Source: DAOPXV01 sp035352535
GTDB taxonomy: Bacteria > Muiribacteriota > UBA9980
NCBI GenBank assembly: GCA_964545075.1
Contig: CAZJFS010000052.1
Span: 1 to 25,445, forward strand
DNA length: 25,445 nucleotides
Direction of reading: 5' to 3'
The notes beneath the pieces are model-generated. The model ran no database searches, had not been told where the DNA came from, and saw only the letters and a list, made by a program, of their open reading frames with translations. Both the position numbers and the translations under genes were made by a program. Positions 7,612-14,479 of this stretch are shown here, piece after piece (position 1 is the stretch's first letter; each line of letters begins with the position of its first letter).

Positions 7612-8112
7612 TAAAACTTCGTTTTTATAGTTGACGCATTTGAACGCTTCTTTGCTTTCATTTAAGAGCTTTTCATAGAGTTGCGAAACGCTTTTTTTGA
7701 GAACCGGGTGTATTAATTCCGGTTCGATTTCGATGAGCGGCTTCAAAATGAATATCCTGTTTTGCATGTCTTTATGAGGTATCGTCAGGCTTTCCGAATT
7801 GCTTATGAAATCTTCGTAGAGCAATATGTCCAGATCGATGACGCGTGGTCCCCATTTGAATTTTCTGACGCGCCCCATTTCCGCCTCTATCCTTAAAAGC
7901 CTGTCCAGAAGAACCGGCGGCGTCATATCGGTCCTGATTTTCGCTACGCAGTTTATAAATTCGTTCTGGTCCTTGTAGCCGTAAGGTTCGGTTTCATAAA
8001 GTCCGGACGTTTTTTCAATTTCGACGCGCGTTTTTAAATGTCTCATGGCGGTAATGATGTGTTTTTCCCTGTTGCCTATGTTGCTTCCCAAAGAAATGTA
8101 CGAAGTAAACAT
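7570..8112 (-). CDS. folK: 6-hydroxymethyl-7,8-dihydropterin pyrophosphokinase (HPPK)
   Basis: 180 residues. Transfers pyrophosphate from ATP to 6-hydroxymethyl-dihydropterin, giving the substrate for FolP. Signature features: S-L-G-S-N-I-G-N near the N-terminus, Y-E-T-E-P-Y-G (39-45), G-P-R-V-I-D93-L-D95-I-L-L-Y (two Mg-binding Asp) and P-H-K-D-M-Q-N-R-I-F-I-L-K-P-L. The C-terminal ~25 residues extend past the usual end of the family and overlap folC antisense. A GAGG site about 8-11 nt before the ATG supports the start. The gene lies 19 nt after folP and is the last gene of the PTPS-folP-folK operon. Confidence 0.93.
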   Translation of the reverse strand: MFTSYISLGSNIGNREKHIITAMRHLKTRVEIEKTSGLYETEPYGYKDQNEFINCVAKIRTDMTPPVLLDRLLRIEAEMGRVRKFKWGPRVIDLDILLYEDFISNSESLTIPHKDMQNRIFILKPLIEIEPELIHPVLKKSVSQLYEKLLNESKEAFKCVNYKNEVLLSAVPAEVKPGRF

Positions 8113-8131
8113 CCGTCCAACCTCATTTTAA

Positions 8132-9322
8132 TTAAATGTTTTTAATCGCTTCAATAACTTTTATCGCCCTGGCGTTAGCGAGTACGTCGTGGACCCTTAT
8201 TATATTCGCCCCGAGATGCGTCATGAGCGACGAAACCGCTATGGTGCCTTCAAGGCGTTCCTCGGCGGAAGCGTCGTTTAATATTTTACCGATGAACGAT
8301 TTTCGCGACGCGCCGATCAGAAGGGGCAGATTGAAGCTTTTCATTTCCGCCGTATGTCGTATGATGTCGATATTATCGTTGAAAGTCTTGCTGAAGCCTA
8401 TTCCGGGGTCTATTATCATCTTGTCGCTTTTTATGCCATGGTCATTCGCGCGCTTTATAATTTCATCGAAGTAAAATATCAATTCCCTTATCAAATCATC
8501 GTAGGTTTTAGCCGCATTGACGTTTCCACTCTTGGGCGATGAATGCATTAAAACCGCCGGGACATTATATTCGGCAACGGTCTCTATCATTTTTTCGTCG
8601 AAGCGCATCGCGGTGATATCGTTTATTATATCAGCTCCGGCGTCTAACGCTTCGCGGGCGGTGTCCGCCCTGTAAGTGTCGACGGAAATTATGGCGGCCG
8701 GAAATTTTTTCCTGATCTCGCCGATTATCGGAACCACGCGGCGGCATTCTTCCTTAGCGTTGACGGGCGCCGATCCGGGCCTTGAAGATTCGCCTCCTAT
8801 ATCTAAAATATCGGCGCCTTCCGAGAGCATTTTTTCCGCCGTTATCAAAGCTTTCTTAACGCTTGGATTCCGGGAACCGCCATAGAACGAATCGTCATTC
8901 GCGTTGATTATTCCCATCAGTTTTACGCTGCCGTATTCGATAATGCGCCCGTCGGCGAGTTTGGTTATAAGCGGCATGTTTTTATTATTTAAAAATTCTG
9001 AAAGTTCTCTGATTATGTTTTTTAAATTGAAATAATTTTCGCTTTTGAGCTTGGCGATAAGATTTTTATAGTGTTTTTTTGTTCCGAGCAATATTATATC
9101 GCTTTTTTCGATCTTGCAATCCACGCAGTTTTTATGTATCGCGCAATCGCCGCCGGCTGAAAGCATTTCCTGCTTGATAATATTGGCTGCTGGTGATAAT
9201 ACATCGTAAATCATCATTGGAATGATTTCCGACTTGTTGGAAAATATATCGATACTTCGTTCGTATACGCCAATTTTTTTGAGGTCTTTGATAATCAGTT
9301 CTCGTGAAAGTTCCACTATCAT
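8132..9322 (-). CDS. folP: Dihydropteroate synthase with N-terminal accessory domain
   Basis: 396 residues, longer than the usual ~280. The TIM-barrel DHPS starts near residue 134 with K-L-M-G-I-I-N-A-N-D-D-S-F-Y-G-G (canonical form V-M-G-I-L-N-V-T-P-D-S-F), followed by D174-I-G-G-E-S-S-R-P-G-S184, S-V-D-T-Y, I-I-N-D-I-T, D-P-G-I-G-F and G-A-S-R-K-S-F-I. It condenses hydroxymethyl-dihydropterin pyrophosphate with p-aminobenzoate. Residues 1-120 form an extra domain with G-G-D-C-A and three cysteines (C60, C66, C69); a similar extension occurs in DHPS of several anaerobic lineages, and its function is not known to me. The start ATG overlaps the PTPS stop by 4 nt (ATGA), so translation is probably coupled. 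Confidence 0.93.
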   Translation of the reverse strand: MIVELSRELIIKDLKKIGVYERSIDIFSNKSEIIPMMIYDVLSPAANIIKQEMLSAGGDCAIHKNCVDCKIEKSDIILLGTKKHYKNLIAKLKSENYFNLKNIIRELSEFLNNKNMPLITKLADGRIIEYGSVKLMGIINANDDSFYGGSRNPSVKKALITAEKMLSEGADILDIGGESSRPGSAPVNAKEECRRVVPIIGEIRKKFPAAIISVDTYRADTAREALDAGADIINDITAMRFDEKMIETVAEYNVPAVLMHSSPKSGNVNAAKTYDDLIRELIFYFDEIIKRANDHGIKSDKMIIDPGIGFSKTFNDNIDIIRHTAEMKSFNLPLLIGASRKSFIGKILNDASAEERLEGTIAVSSLMTHLGANIIRVHDVLANARAIKVIEAIKNI

Positions 9323-9705
9323 AAGCTAATATCGCTTTCTTTTATTCCGTTATATATTACTTTACTTTGAGGCGATTCCCATACTTCCACTTCAAACAGC
9401 CTGCAGTTGGATTTTTTGAGTTTCGTTTCTATCTTATCCCATATCCAAATGCTGATGTTTTCAGCCGTCGGCTGCTCTAAGATATCGTTAATATAGGCGT
9501 GATCGAGCGTGTCGAGCGCTTCTTTCTTTACGATGCTTTTAAGTTCGGTGAAATCTATTACCATTCCGTCTTCGTCGGGATTGCCGAGTACCTTAACGAT
9601 AAGCCTGTAGTTATGGCCGTGCAGGTTTTCGCATTTGCCCTTGTATTTAATAAGCCTGTGAGCGGCGCTGAAATCGAATTCCTTTGCGACTATCAACTTT
9701 GCCAT
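9319..9705 (-). CDS. 6-pyruvoyltetrahydropterin synthase family, PTPS-III-like (candidate FolB substitute)
   Basis: 128 residues with start at 9705. Zinc ligands are H16 (S-A-A-H-R-L), H29 and H31 (H-G-H). The catalytic Cys is C25, immediately followed by E26: C-E-N-L-H-G-H. Other conserved features are D51-F-T-E-L, L-D68-H69, P-T-A-E82-N and E110. In bacteria lacking dihydroneopterin aldolase (FolB), a PTPS paralogue in which Glu replaces or accompanies the catalytic Cys makes 6-hydroxymethyl-dihydropterin directly from dihydroneopterin triphosphate. This protein has both residues, and its gene heads a folP-folK operon with no folB in sight, so the folate role is favoured over (or alongside) queuosine synthesis (QueD). 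The frame extends to 9801, but that start is upstream of the promoter. ATG 9705 fits family length, although AGGAG lies only 1 nt before it; ATG 9738 is the alternative. Confidence 0.85.
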   Translation of the reverse strand: MAKLIVAKEFDFSAAHRLIKYKGKCENLHGHNYRLIVKVLGNPDEDGMVIDFTELKSIVKKEALDTLDHAYINDILEQPTAENISIWIWDKIETKLKKSNCRLFEVEVWESPQSKVIYNGIKESDISL

Positions 9706-9751
9706 GCTCCTTTTAACCAGCCGAAATGTAAAAGACATTAATTTTATCAAA

Positions 9752-9780
9752 ATTATACTTTCAAGTCCGCATTTTGTCAA
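9752..9780 (-). promoter_or_regulatory. Exact-consensus sigma70 promoter of the PTPS-folP-folK operon
   Basis: On the minus strand TTGACA (9780-9775), a 17-nt spacer and TATAAT (9757-9752). Both hexamers and the spacing match consensus exactly. Transcription would begin near 9745, which excludes the upstream ATG at 9801 as the PTPS start. Confidence 0.85.
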
Positions 9781-10058
9781 GAATAATAATCGATAAATCA
9801 TCGTGGTTAAGGTTAGAAAAAAATGTAACCGATTTTTAAAATCAGAGTCTTATTTTATAAGTTAATGATTTTTTGTTTTTAGTTTGATAACGTCATTGTT
9901 TACATAATGAGCGATATCAGGAAATATAAAGTAGTGAAAATCATTTAAATAATAGTACGGGATAAGTTCGCCATCAAAAAAATAAAAAAAAATGTCACCG
10001 TAGTGATATTTTAATGGTCATATTTTACATAAAAAAATAAAATTTTGGAGGTTTGGCA
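9781..10058. other. Divergent intergenic region, AT-rich
   Basis: Together with 9706-9780 this is a ~350-nt gap between divergent genes. Besides the minus-strand promoter it holds an imperfect palindrome ATGTCAC-CGTA-GTGATAT (9992-10009), which could be an operator. TGTCAC followed by TGGTCA 16 nt later (9993-10020) weakly resembles the ECF-type elements elsewhere. GGAGGT (10047-10052) is the ribosome site for 10059. No convincing sigma70 promoter was seen on +. Confidence 0.5.
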
Positions 10059-10883
10059 ATGAAAAAGAGAATTAATCTGTTTTGTACAGTAATATTTATT
10101 GTGGTTTTTTGCATGTTTTTCCAGAACGCTTCCTTCGCGGCTGAAAATACCAAGATATTAAAATTAGAAACCACTCTTCAAATTATAAACAGGACAGATG
10201 CCTCATTGAGAATGGCTTCCAAAACCAGGACAGCTGAAGCGGATAATATAAAGATTAAAGAAAACATGAAAAAAATGGCCAGCGCTATAGCTGAAAATGG
10301 AAATTCCAGAGATTTTCAGAGGCTTGAAAAACTTGTTTTGAATAACGAAGCGCTGGTATGCTTTTTACCGGAAGTAAAATCCGCAATTGCCGGGCGTTCG
10401 ATAAATGAGAAGAGTGAAAAAGAAACTTTGGCAAGGCTGACTGCCGTTGAAGGCATTTGTCAGATGGCTGGAACCGGCAGGCACTACGATTCTACGCATC
10501 CCGGACATTTTCATGAATGCCCCGAATGCGGCTATATGTTTCATGAACCTGGAGATGAATACCAGGGATCTGCCGGATATACCAAATGCCCTAAATGCGG
10601 ACATGAAATGAATGCGAACCCTGATAACCATGGCGGCCATGACAATCATGGGCATGGTTCACACTATGACACTTATGACCAGGGCGTTCGTTTTGGCGAA
10701 AAAGCCGGTTATCGTGATGGTTATGATGACGGCTGGGCCGAAGATAACGAAAAACCCAGATATTATCCTAACGGATATCCTGGCGATTCGACATCCGAAT
10801 TTCAAGGCGGGTATATAAAAGGATATAAAAGCTCATATAAACGCGGTTTTGACAAAGGATTAAGCGATCTTCATAACAGTTAA
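10059..10883 (+). CDS. Exported zinc-ribbon / histidine-rich protein with Gly-Tyr repeats
   Basis: 274 residues; family not recognised. A clear signal peptide (hydrophobic about 7-22, cleavage near A-S-F-A-A) is followed by a helical, charged segment (about 30-140). Then comes a zinc-ribbon: C154-x2-C157 and C177-x2-C180 with flanking His (H-P-G-H-F-H before it, F-H-E within). Next is a His/Gly-rich stretch (about 190-205, several H-G and H-D-N-H units) and a C-terminal tail with repeated G-Y-x-x-G-[YW] units (G-Y-R-D-G-Y-D-D-G-W; G-G-Y-I-K-G-Y). An exported zinc ribbon is unusual, since free thiols outside the cytoplasm need protection; metal binding or metal sensing is inferred. ATG 10059 is 6 nt after GGAGGT, so the upstream in-frame TTG is not used. 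Confidence 0.7.
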   Translation: MKKRINLFCTVIFIVVFCMFFQNASFAAENTKILKLETTLQIINRTDASLRMASKTRTAEADNIKIKENMKKMASAIAENGNSRDFQRLEKLVLNNEALVCFLPEVKSAIAGRSINEKSEKETLARLTAVEGICQMAGTGRHYDSTHPGHFHECPECGYMFHEPGDEYQGSAGYTKCPKCGHEMNANPDNHGGHDNHGHGSHYDTYDQGVRFGEKAGYRDGYDDGWAEDNEKPRYYPNGYPGDSTSEFQGGYIKGYKSSYKRGFDKGLSDLHNS

Positions 10884-10924
10884 TATGAAAAAACATCGAA
10901 TATAAAAAAAACAGAGGTTGTTTG

Positions 10925-11326
10925 ATGTATGAAGGAAAAATTTATGTTCTTTTGGTAGAAGATAATAAAAGTTATTCGGAAATAATTCAGCAGGTTCTCG
11001 AATTCAAAGGGTATAAAGTGAAATGCGCATACGATGGAGTGCAAGCGATAGATGCCGCTATAAATGAAGTATTCGACCTGATATTAATTGATAACCAGAT
11101 GCCGTTAATGGATGGGTTTACTGCGGTAAAAACAATTAGGACGTTTAATGATAAAATTCCGATCATATCGATTTCATGTGAAAATGACGATGAATTTATT
11201 AACAGATGTTATGAAAACGGTATGAATATGCATATTCCAAAATTTTCAATTTTTAAAGCAATACAAAATAATTTAATTGAAAGTTGCGTTAACCAGGAAA
11301 ACTATATGCTGAAAGTGAAGATTTAA
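10925..11326 (+). CDS. Single-domain response regulator (receiver only)
   Basis: 133 residues forming one CheY-like receiver with no output domain. Acidic pocket E12-D13, phospho-acceptor D56 in L-I-D-N-Q-M-P-L-M-D-G, switch Ser S84 in I-S-I-S and conserved K106 in I-P-K. The usual K-P is K-F and the region before it (M-N-M-H-I) is atypical, so the beta5-alpha5 face differs from classical CheY. The start ATG at 10925 follows AGAGGTTG by about 6 nt. It sits 41 nt after the zinc-ribbon gene and 59 nt before the glycine-zipper gene, with no terminator visible, so all three may be one transcript. No partner kinase is adjacent; the soluble kinase at 19818 is a possible partner by inference only. 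Confidence 0.85.
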   Translation: MYEGKIYVLLVEDNKSYSEIIQQVLEFKGYKVKCAYDGVQAIDAAINEVFDLILIDNQMPLMDGFTAVKTIRTFNDKIPIISISCENDDEFINRCYENGMNMHIPKFSIFKAIQNNLIESCVNQENYMLKVKI

Positions 11327-11385
11327 TTTTGATTATACTTAAAAACAGGTCGTTTCAACAAAATATAATAAATGGAGTAAAAATT

Positions 11386-12249
11386 ATGAAAATAAAACGC
11401 AAATCGATTTGCAAAATTTTAATTTTCCTCTTTTTATTTAATGTATTTTCCTCTTTTACTCCGCTTATCGCTGCTGAAAGCAATGTTTTTATAAAAGACG
11501 TTGGCCGTAATGCCGACGATATTGGTGTTTCAAGTTCATCTGCTTCTTCTGCGTCCCGGAATTCAGGCGGTATCGAAAATGTAACGGTAAAATCCGTCGC
11601 CGATGCTTTCGGTCCGAAAAATATCGCCATGTCGGCCGTTTCCGCTGTCGGGCTAAAACTTTTAGAACAGGTGCAAAATAAAGAACCGTTGAATGTAAAA
11701 AAAGCGGTGTCTTTTCTCGCCAGCGGTGAATATCTTGGTTCATTTATTGGCTCCGGGCTTGGAACGGTAGCTGGAACGGCCGTCGGAGCGTTGATAAGTT
11801 CGAGCGTTCCGGTCGCGGGCCCTGTAATAGGAGCTTTCATGCCATCGCTTTTTTCGATGACATGCGGCGACCTTGGTAAAAATATTGGCAAACAGTCTGA
11901 TACCGGTGAAAAACCTTCGTTTCAAAAGGCGTGGGCCAGTATTGATAAAACCGAACTGGCTGGACGTATCGTAGGTTCTACCGTAGGCGCGGCCATTGGT
12001 ACGGCGCTCATGCCCGGTATTGGTACGGCCGTCGGGAGTATGGTTGGCGGAATGGTTGGCAGCCAGGTTGCATTATATTTGAAAACCTGTATTACCAAAC
12101 CTGGTTCGTTGCAGGTTGTTGTTAGTGAAAAAAACAATACTAAGAGTGTATCGAGTTTGTTACGTATCGATTCCGCAAATCTTAATATTAAACAGTTTGA
12201 AAAAAACAGCCATGACTTATATGAAAAATATGTTTTGCAAAAAAAATAG
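11386..12249 (+). CDS. Exported protein with two glycine-zipper segments
   Basis: 287 residues; family not recognised. Signal peptide (basic K-I-K-R-K, hydrophobic about 8-25, cleavage near A-A-E). The mature start, S-N-V-F-I-K-D-V-G-R-N-A-D-D-I, matches the motif at the start of the proteins from 1194 and 2176. A Ser-rich linker follows. Two glycine-zipper-like hydrophobic stretches (about 114-160 and 191-235) have G-x3-G spacings (G-S-G-L-G-T-V-A-G-T-A-V-G; G-S-T-V-G-A-A-I-G-T-A). Such segments insert in or oligomerise at membranes, as in some outer-membrane and pore-forming proteins. The C-terminus is Lys/Asn-rich. ATG 11386, 8 nt after GGAG, is preferred over the frame's first ATG at 11329, which would put a hydrophilic stretch before the signal peptide. 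Confidence 0.65.
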   Translation: MKIKRKSICKILIFLFLFNVFSSFTPLIAAESNVFIKDVGRNADDIGVSSSSASSASRNSGGIENVTVKSVADAFGPKNIAMSAVSAVGLKLLEQVQNKEPLNVKKAVSFLASGEYLGSFIGSGLGTVAGTAVGALISSSVPVAGPVIGAFMPSLFSMTCGDLGKNIGKQSDTGEKPSFQKAWASIDKTELAGRIVGSTVGAAIGTALMPGIGTAVGSMVGGMVGSQVALYLKTCITKPGSLQVVVSEKNNTKSVSSLLRIDSANLNIKQFEKNSHDLYEKYVLQKK

Positions 12250-12311
12250 AGTGAAAATAAAAGCCCATCAATATTTTTTAACCGAACTATTATGGAAATT
12301 GCTTTGATTTC

Positions 12312-12340
12312 TTGACTTAAAGTTTAAATTTATATATAAT
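12312..12340 (+). promoter_or_regulatory. Strong sigma70 promoter for the Gly-rich/FecR/pseudopilin operon
   Basis: TTGACT (12312-12317), 17-nt spacer, TATAAT (12335-12340). One mismatch to consensus in the -35, none in the -10. The predicted start lies near 12347, about 20 nt before the ATG at 12368. Confidence 0.8.
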
Positions 12341-12367
12341 ATATTAATATAAAAGCAGGTGATTAAT

Positions 12368-13660
12368 ATGATCTGTTCTTCAAAAAAACTAAAAAAAATA
12401 GCCGTCATTTTAAACTTTTTCTTAATATTATCTGTTTTTTCCCCATTCATAAATTTTGCTATAGCTCAAGAGCAGGATGCTCAGAAAAAAATCGAACTTA
12501 ACGATCCGAAAACCCAGTTTATCAATAAGCCCAGCCTGAATACTTTAAATTCATTTAAGAACCTGTCAGGATCTTCAAGTAACGAAATTAAAGATCAGAA
12601 ACCCCAGACAAAAGCTTCCAGCAAAGGGACCGTCGATTCAAAATCAACCGGAAAGAATTCAGGCAGTTCCTCAAAAATTTTGAAAGGTACGGGCGGAGTA
12701 GCCTATAACTGGCAGGCTCCCGCTGGCGATGCCGTCGTCAAAGGCAATTTAGGCATCCAGGATATTCGTGAAAATAAGGCTACCATTGGCGGGGCTGAAA
12801 TTACAAATAAAAATCAATTTAATGCCGGCGTAATGGGTCAGGCTAACGGCCATGCGAAATTTAACAAGGACGGCGATCTGGTCGATCTGGGCGGCGGCGT
12901 TCACGGATTCGCGGGGGTAAGAAACAGCAATACAACTACGATAAAAAGCGCGGCCGGTACGACTACCGCGACGGTAACCGGAATGGCCGGAGCCGAAGGC
13001 GGAGCAGTTGGGACTCTTTATGTAGGAAAAAAAGGGATTGAAGCGAGCGGTGAAATCGGCGGGAGAATCGGCGCCTGGGTTGACGCCAGCGTGGGCCATA
13101 ACTTCGAGGTTGATGGTCAGTCGGTAGGCGGCATTAACTTTTCAGGCGGAGCCGGAGTCGGATTGGCTGCCGGAATTGGCGGCGGTTTAGCGTTTAGAAC
13201 CGATAAGGTCGGCCTGGGCTTCAGCGTGGCGCTTGGTCCTTTAAAAGGCGGCTTTTCATTTTATATTAATCCGGAAGGCATAGCGAAAGTTCTTGAAAAA
13301 AGATTGCCGCCGGCCGTTACGAATTTTGTTAAAAATACGGCTAATATGTATAAGATTCTGGGCGGCAAGTTCAAAGATATGGCCATAAAAGGCGCAAACC
13401 TGATCGTTGATGCTATTAAAAATCCGGTTGGTATGATACAGGTTGGAATGTCAGCCTATTTTATTGCTTTGAAAAAAGCCAGGGAAGCTGCGGCAGCCGC
13501 TGCGGCCAACTTTATAAACGGCGCGAAAAACACTATTATCTCAGCGGGCAATACGGTAACCCAGACTGCGACAAATACGATTCAACAGAGCGTCGGAATT
13601 ATTCAGCGGATAGTTAACGCCGCGACATCAGCATATAATACTATTAAAAGCTGGTTCTAA
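12368..13660 (+). CDS. Exported Gly/Ala-rich protein of unknown family
   Basis: 430 residues; family not recognised. Signal peptide (hydrophobic about 12-30, cleavage near I-A-Q). Residues about 35-110 are a low-complexity Ser/Lys/Asn linker. Residues about 115-300 are a Gly/Ala-rich region of alternating short strands (G-V-H-G-F-A-G-V; G-G-R-I-G-A-W-V-D-A-S-V-G; G-V-G-L-A-A-G-I-G-G-G-L), a pattern compatible with a stacked beta structure. The last ~130 residues are helical, with an Ala run near 375 and a Thr/Asn/Gln-rich amphipathic end. No enzyme motif is seen. It is the first gene after a strong promoter and lies 19 nt before the FecR-domain gene. A secreted structural or effector-like protein is possible but not demonstrated. 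ATG 12368 is chosen over GTG 12359, which overlaps the ribosome site. Confidence 0.6.
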   Translation: MICSSKKLKKIAVILNFFLILSVFSPFINFAIAQEQDAQKKIELNDPKTQFINKPSLNTLNSFKNLSGSSSNEIKDQKPQTKASSKGTVDSKSTGKNSGSSSKILKGTGGVAYNWQAPAGDAVVKGNLGIQDIRENKATIGGAEITNKNQFNAGVMGQANGHAKFNKDGDLVDLGGGVHGFAGVRNSNTTTIKSAAGTTTATVTGMAGAEGGAVGTLYVGKKGIEASGEIGGRIGAWVDASVGHNFEVDGQSVGGINFSGGAGVGLAAGIGGGLAFRTDKVGLGFSVALGPLKGGFSFYINPEGIAKVLEKRLPPAVTNFVKNTANMYKILGGKFKDMAIKGANLIVDAIKNPVGMIQVGMSAYFIALKKAREAAAAAAANFINGAKNTIISAGNTVTQTATNTIQQSVGIIQRIVNAATSAYNTIKSWF

Positions 13661-13679
13661 GATAAAGGAGAAGTGACGT

Positions 13680-14447
13680 ATGAAAAAAATTTTATGGCTG
13701 GTGGCTTTGGGCGTGATTATTTATTTTCAGGGTTCGGCGTTTTATCTTGACGTCAGAGCCGATCAGGCCATTTTTCCATGCGCGAGCCTTACCAGCGTGA
13801 GCGGACCGATAAAATACGGCGCTACGAGTTCCGAAACTTTTACGCTTTATAACCCTGACGAAGCGAAACAGTTGAAAATTATGGAACAGGATAGAATAAT
13901 TACCGGCGATGAAACTACGGCCGAACTTTTGCTTTCCGGAACGGCTCGCATCGAAATACGTGAAAAATCCCAGATTCAGGTTGGTTATTACAGTTTGAGA
14001 ATAAAAAAAGGCGATATATGGGTAAATTATAAACCGTCAAAAACCGGTGAAAAAACCGCTTTCAAAGTTATAACGCCCGCGGGAACGGTAGGCATTAAAG
14101 GGACCACGTTTGAAGTTCGTGTTGCCGATGAAAACGGGCCGGTCAGGGTCAGGGTTATCGAAGGTCAGGTTTCTTTTGAAACGCCGGCCGCTAAAGAAAG
14201 CGCCTTGATATCTACAGGCGAAGAACTTTCCGTAGAGACCGGCAAGCCTCTGGGGATGCCGGCGAAGTTTAAAACCGATGCTGTTCCTGCGGACCAGGGT
14301 GGTGAAGTCGTCCGTGAAAATCTTCCGGCGACCGTTCAAAATCAGCAACCCGCGCCTCAGCCCGTTGAGCCCGTCAGACAGCCTTCAAAAAAATTCAACG
14401 GTTTTGATGATATGTCCGGCTATTCCATTGAAATTATTAAAAAATAA
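13680..14447 (+). CDS. Exported FecR-domain protein
   Basis: 255 residues with an N-terminal signal peptide or anchor (about 4-22). A FecR domain spans about 80-175: a strand-rich block with I-K-K-G-D-I-W-V-N, V-I-T-P-A-G-T-V-G-I-K-G-T-T-F-E-V and V-I-E-G-Q-V-S-F. The C-terminal part is Pro/Gln-rich (Q-P-A-P-Q-P-V-E-P). Unlike classical FecR it has no cytoplasmic anti-sigma domain, so it is a stand-alone surface or periplasmic domain, probably for protein or ligand contact. AAGGAG (13665-13670) lies 9 nt before the ATG. It is 19 nt after the Gly-rich gene and 32 nt before the first pseudopilin-like gene, which suggests one operon. A second FecR domain occurs in the anti-sigma protein at 18726. 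Confidence 0.75.
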   Translation: MKKILWLVALGVIIYFQGSAFYLDVRADQAIFPCASLTSVSGPIKYGATSSETFTLYNPDEAKQLKIMEQDRIITGDETTAELLLSGTARIEIREKSQIQVGYYSLRIKKGDIWVNYKPSKTGEKTAFKVITPAGTVGIKGTTFEVRVADENGPVRVRVIEGQVSFETPAAKESALISTGEELSVETGKPLGMPAKFKTDAVPADQGGEVVRENLPATVQNQQPAPQPVEPVRQPSKKFNGFDDMSGYSIEIIKK

Positions 14448-14479
14448 CGAAAATTTGTTCAGGAACTTTCGGAGTATTA

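Noticed and set aside
9706..9801. Upstream extension of the PTPS frame (ATG at 9801)
   Set aside because: It spans the perfect promoter and would start upstream of transcription; family proteins start near 9705.
9993..10020. Possible third ECF-type element (TGTCAC-N16-TGGTCA) before 10059
   Set aside because: The -10 part lacks GTCTAA at the right spacing, and distance to the start differs (about 39 nt); kept only as a weak resemblance.
11355..11891. 178-codon open frame on the minus strand
   Set aside because: Antisense shadow of the glycine-zipper gene; Pro/Ser/Thr-rich nonsense composition.
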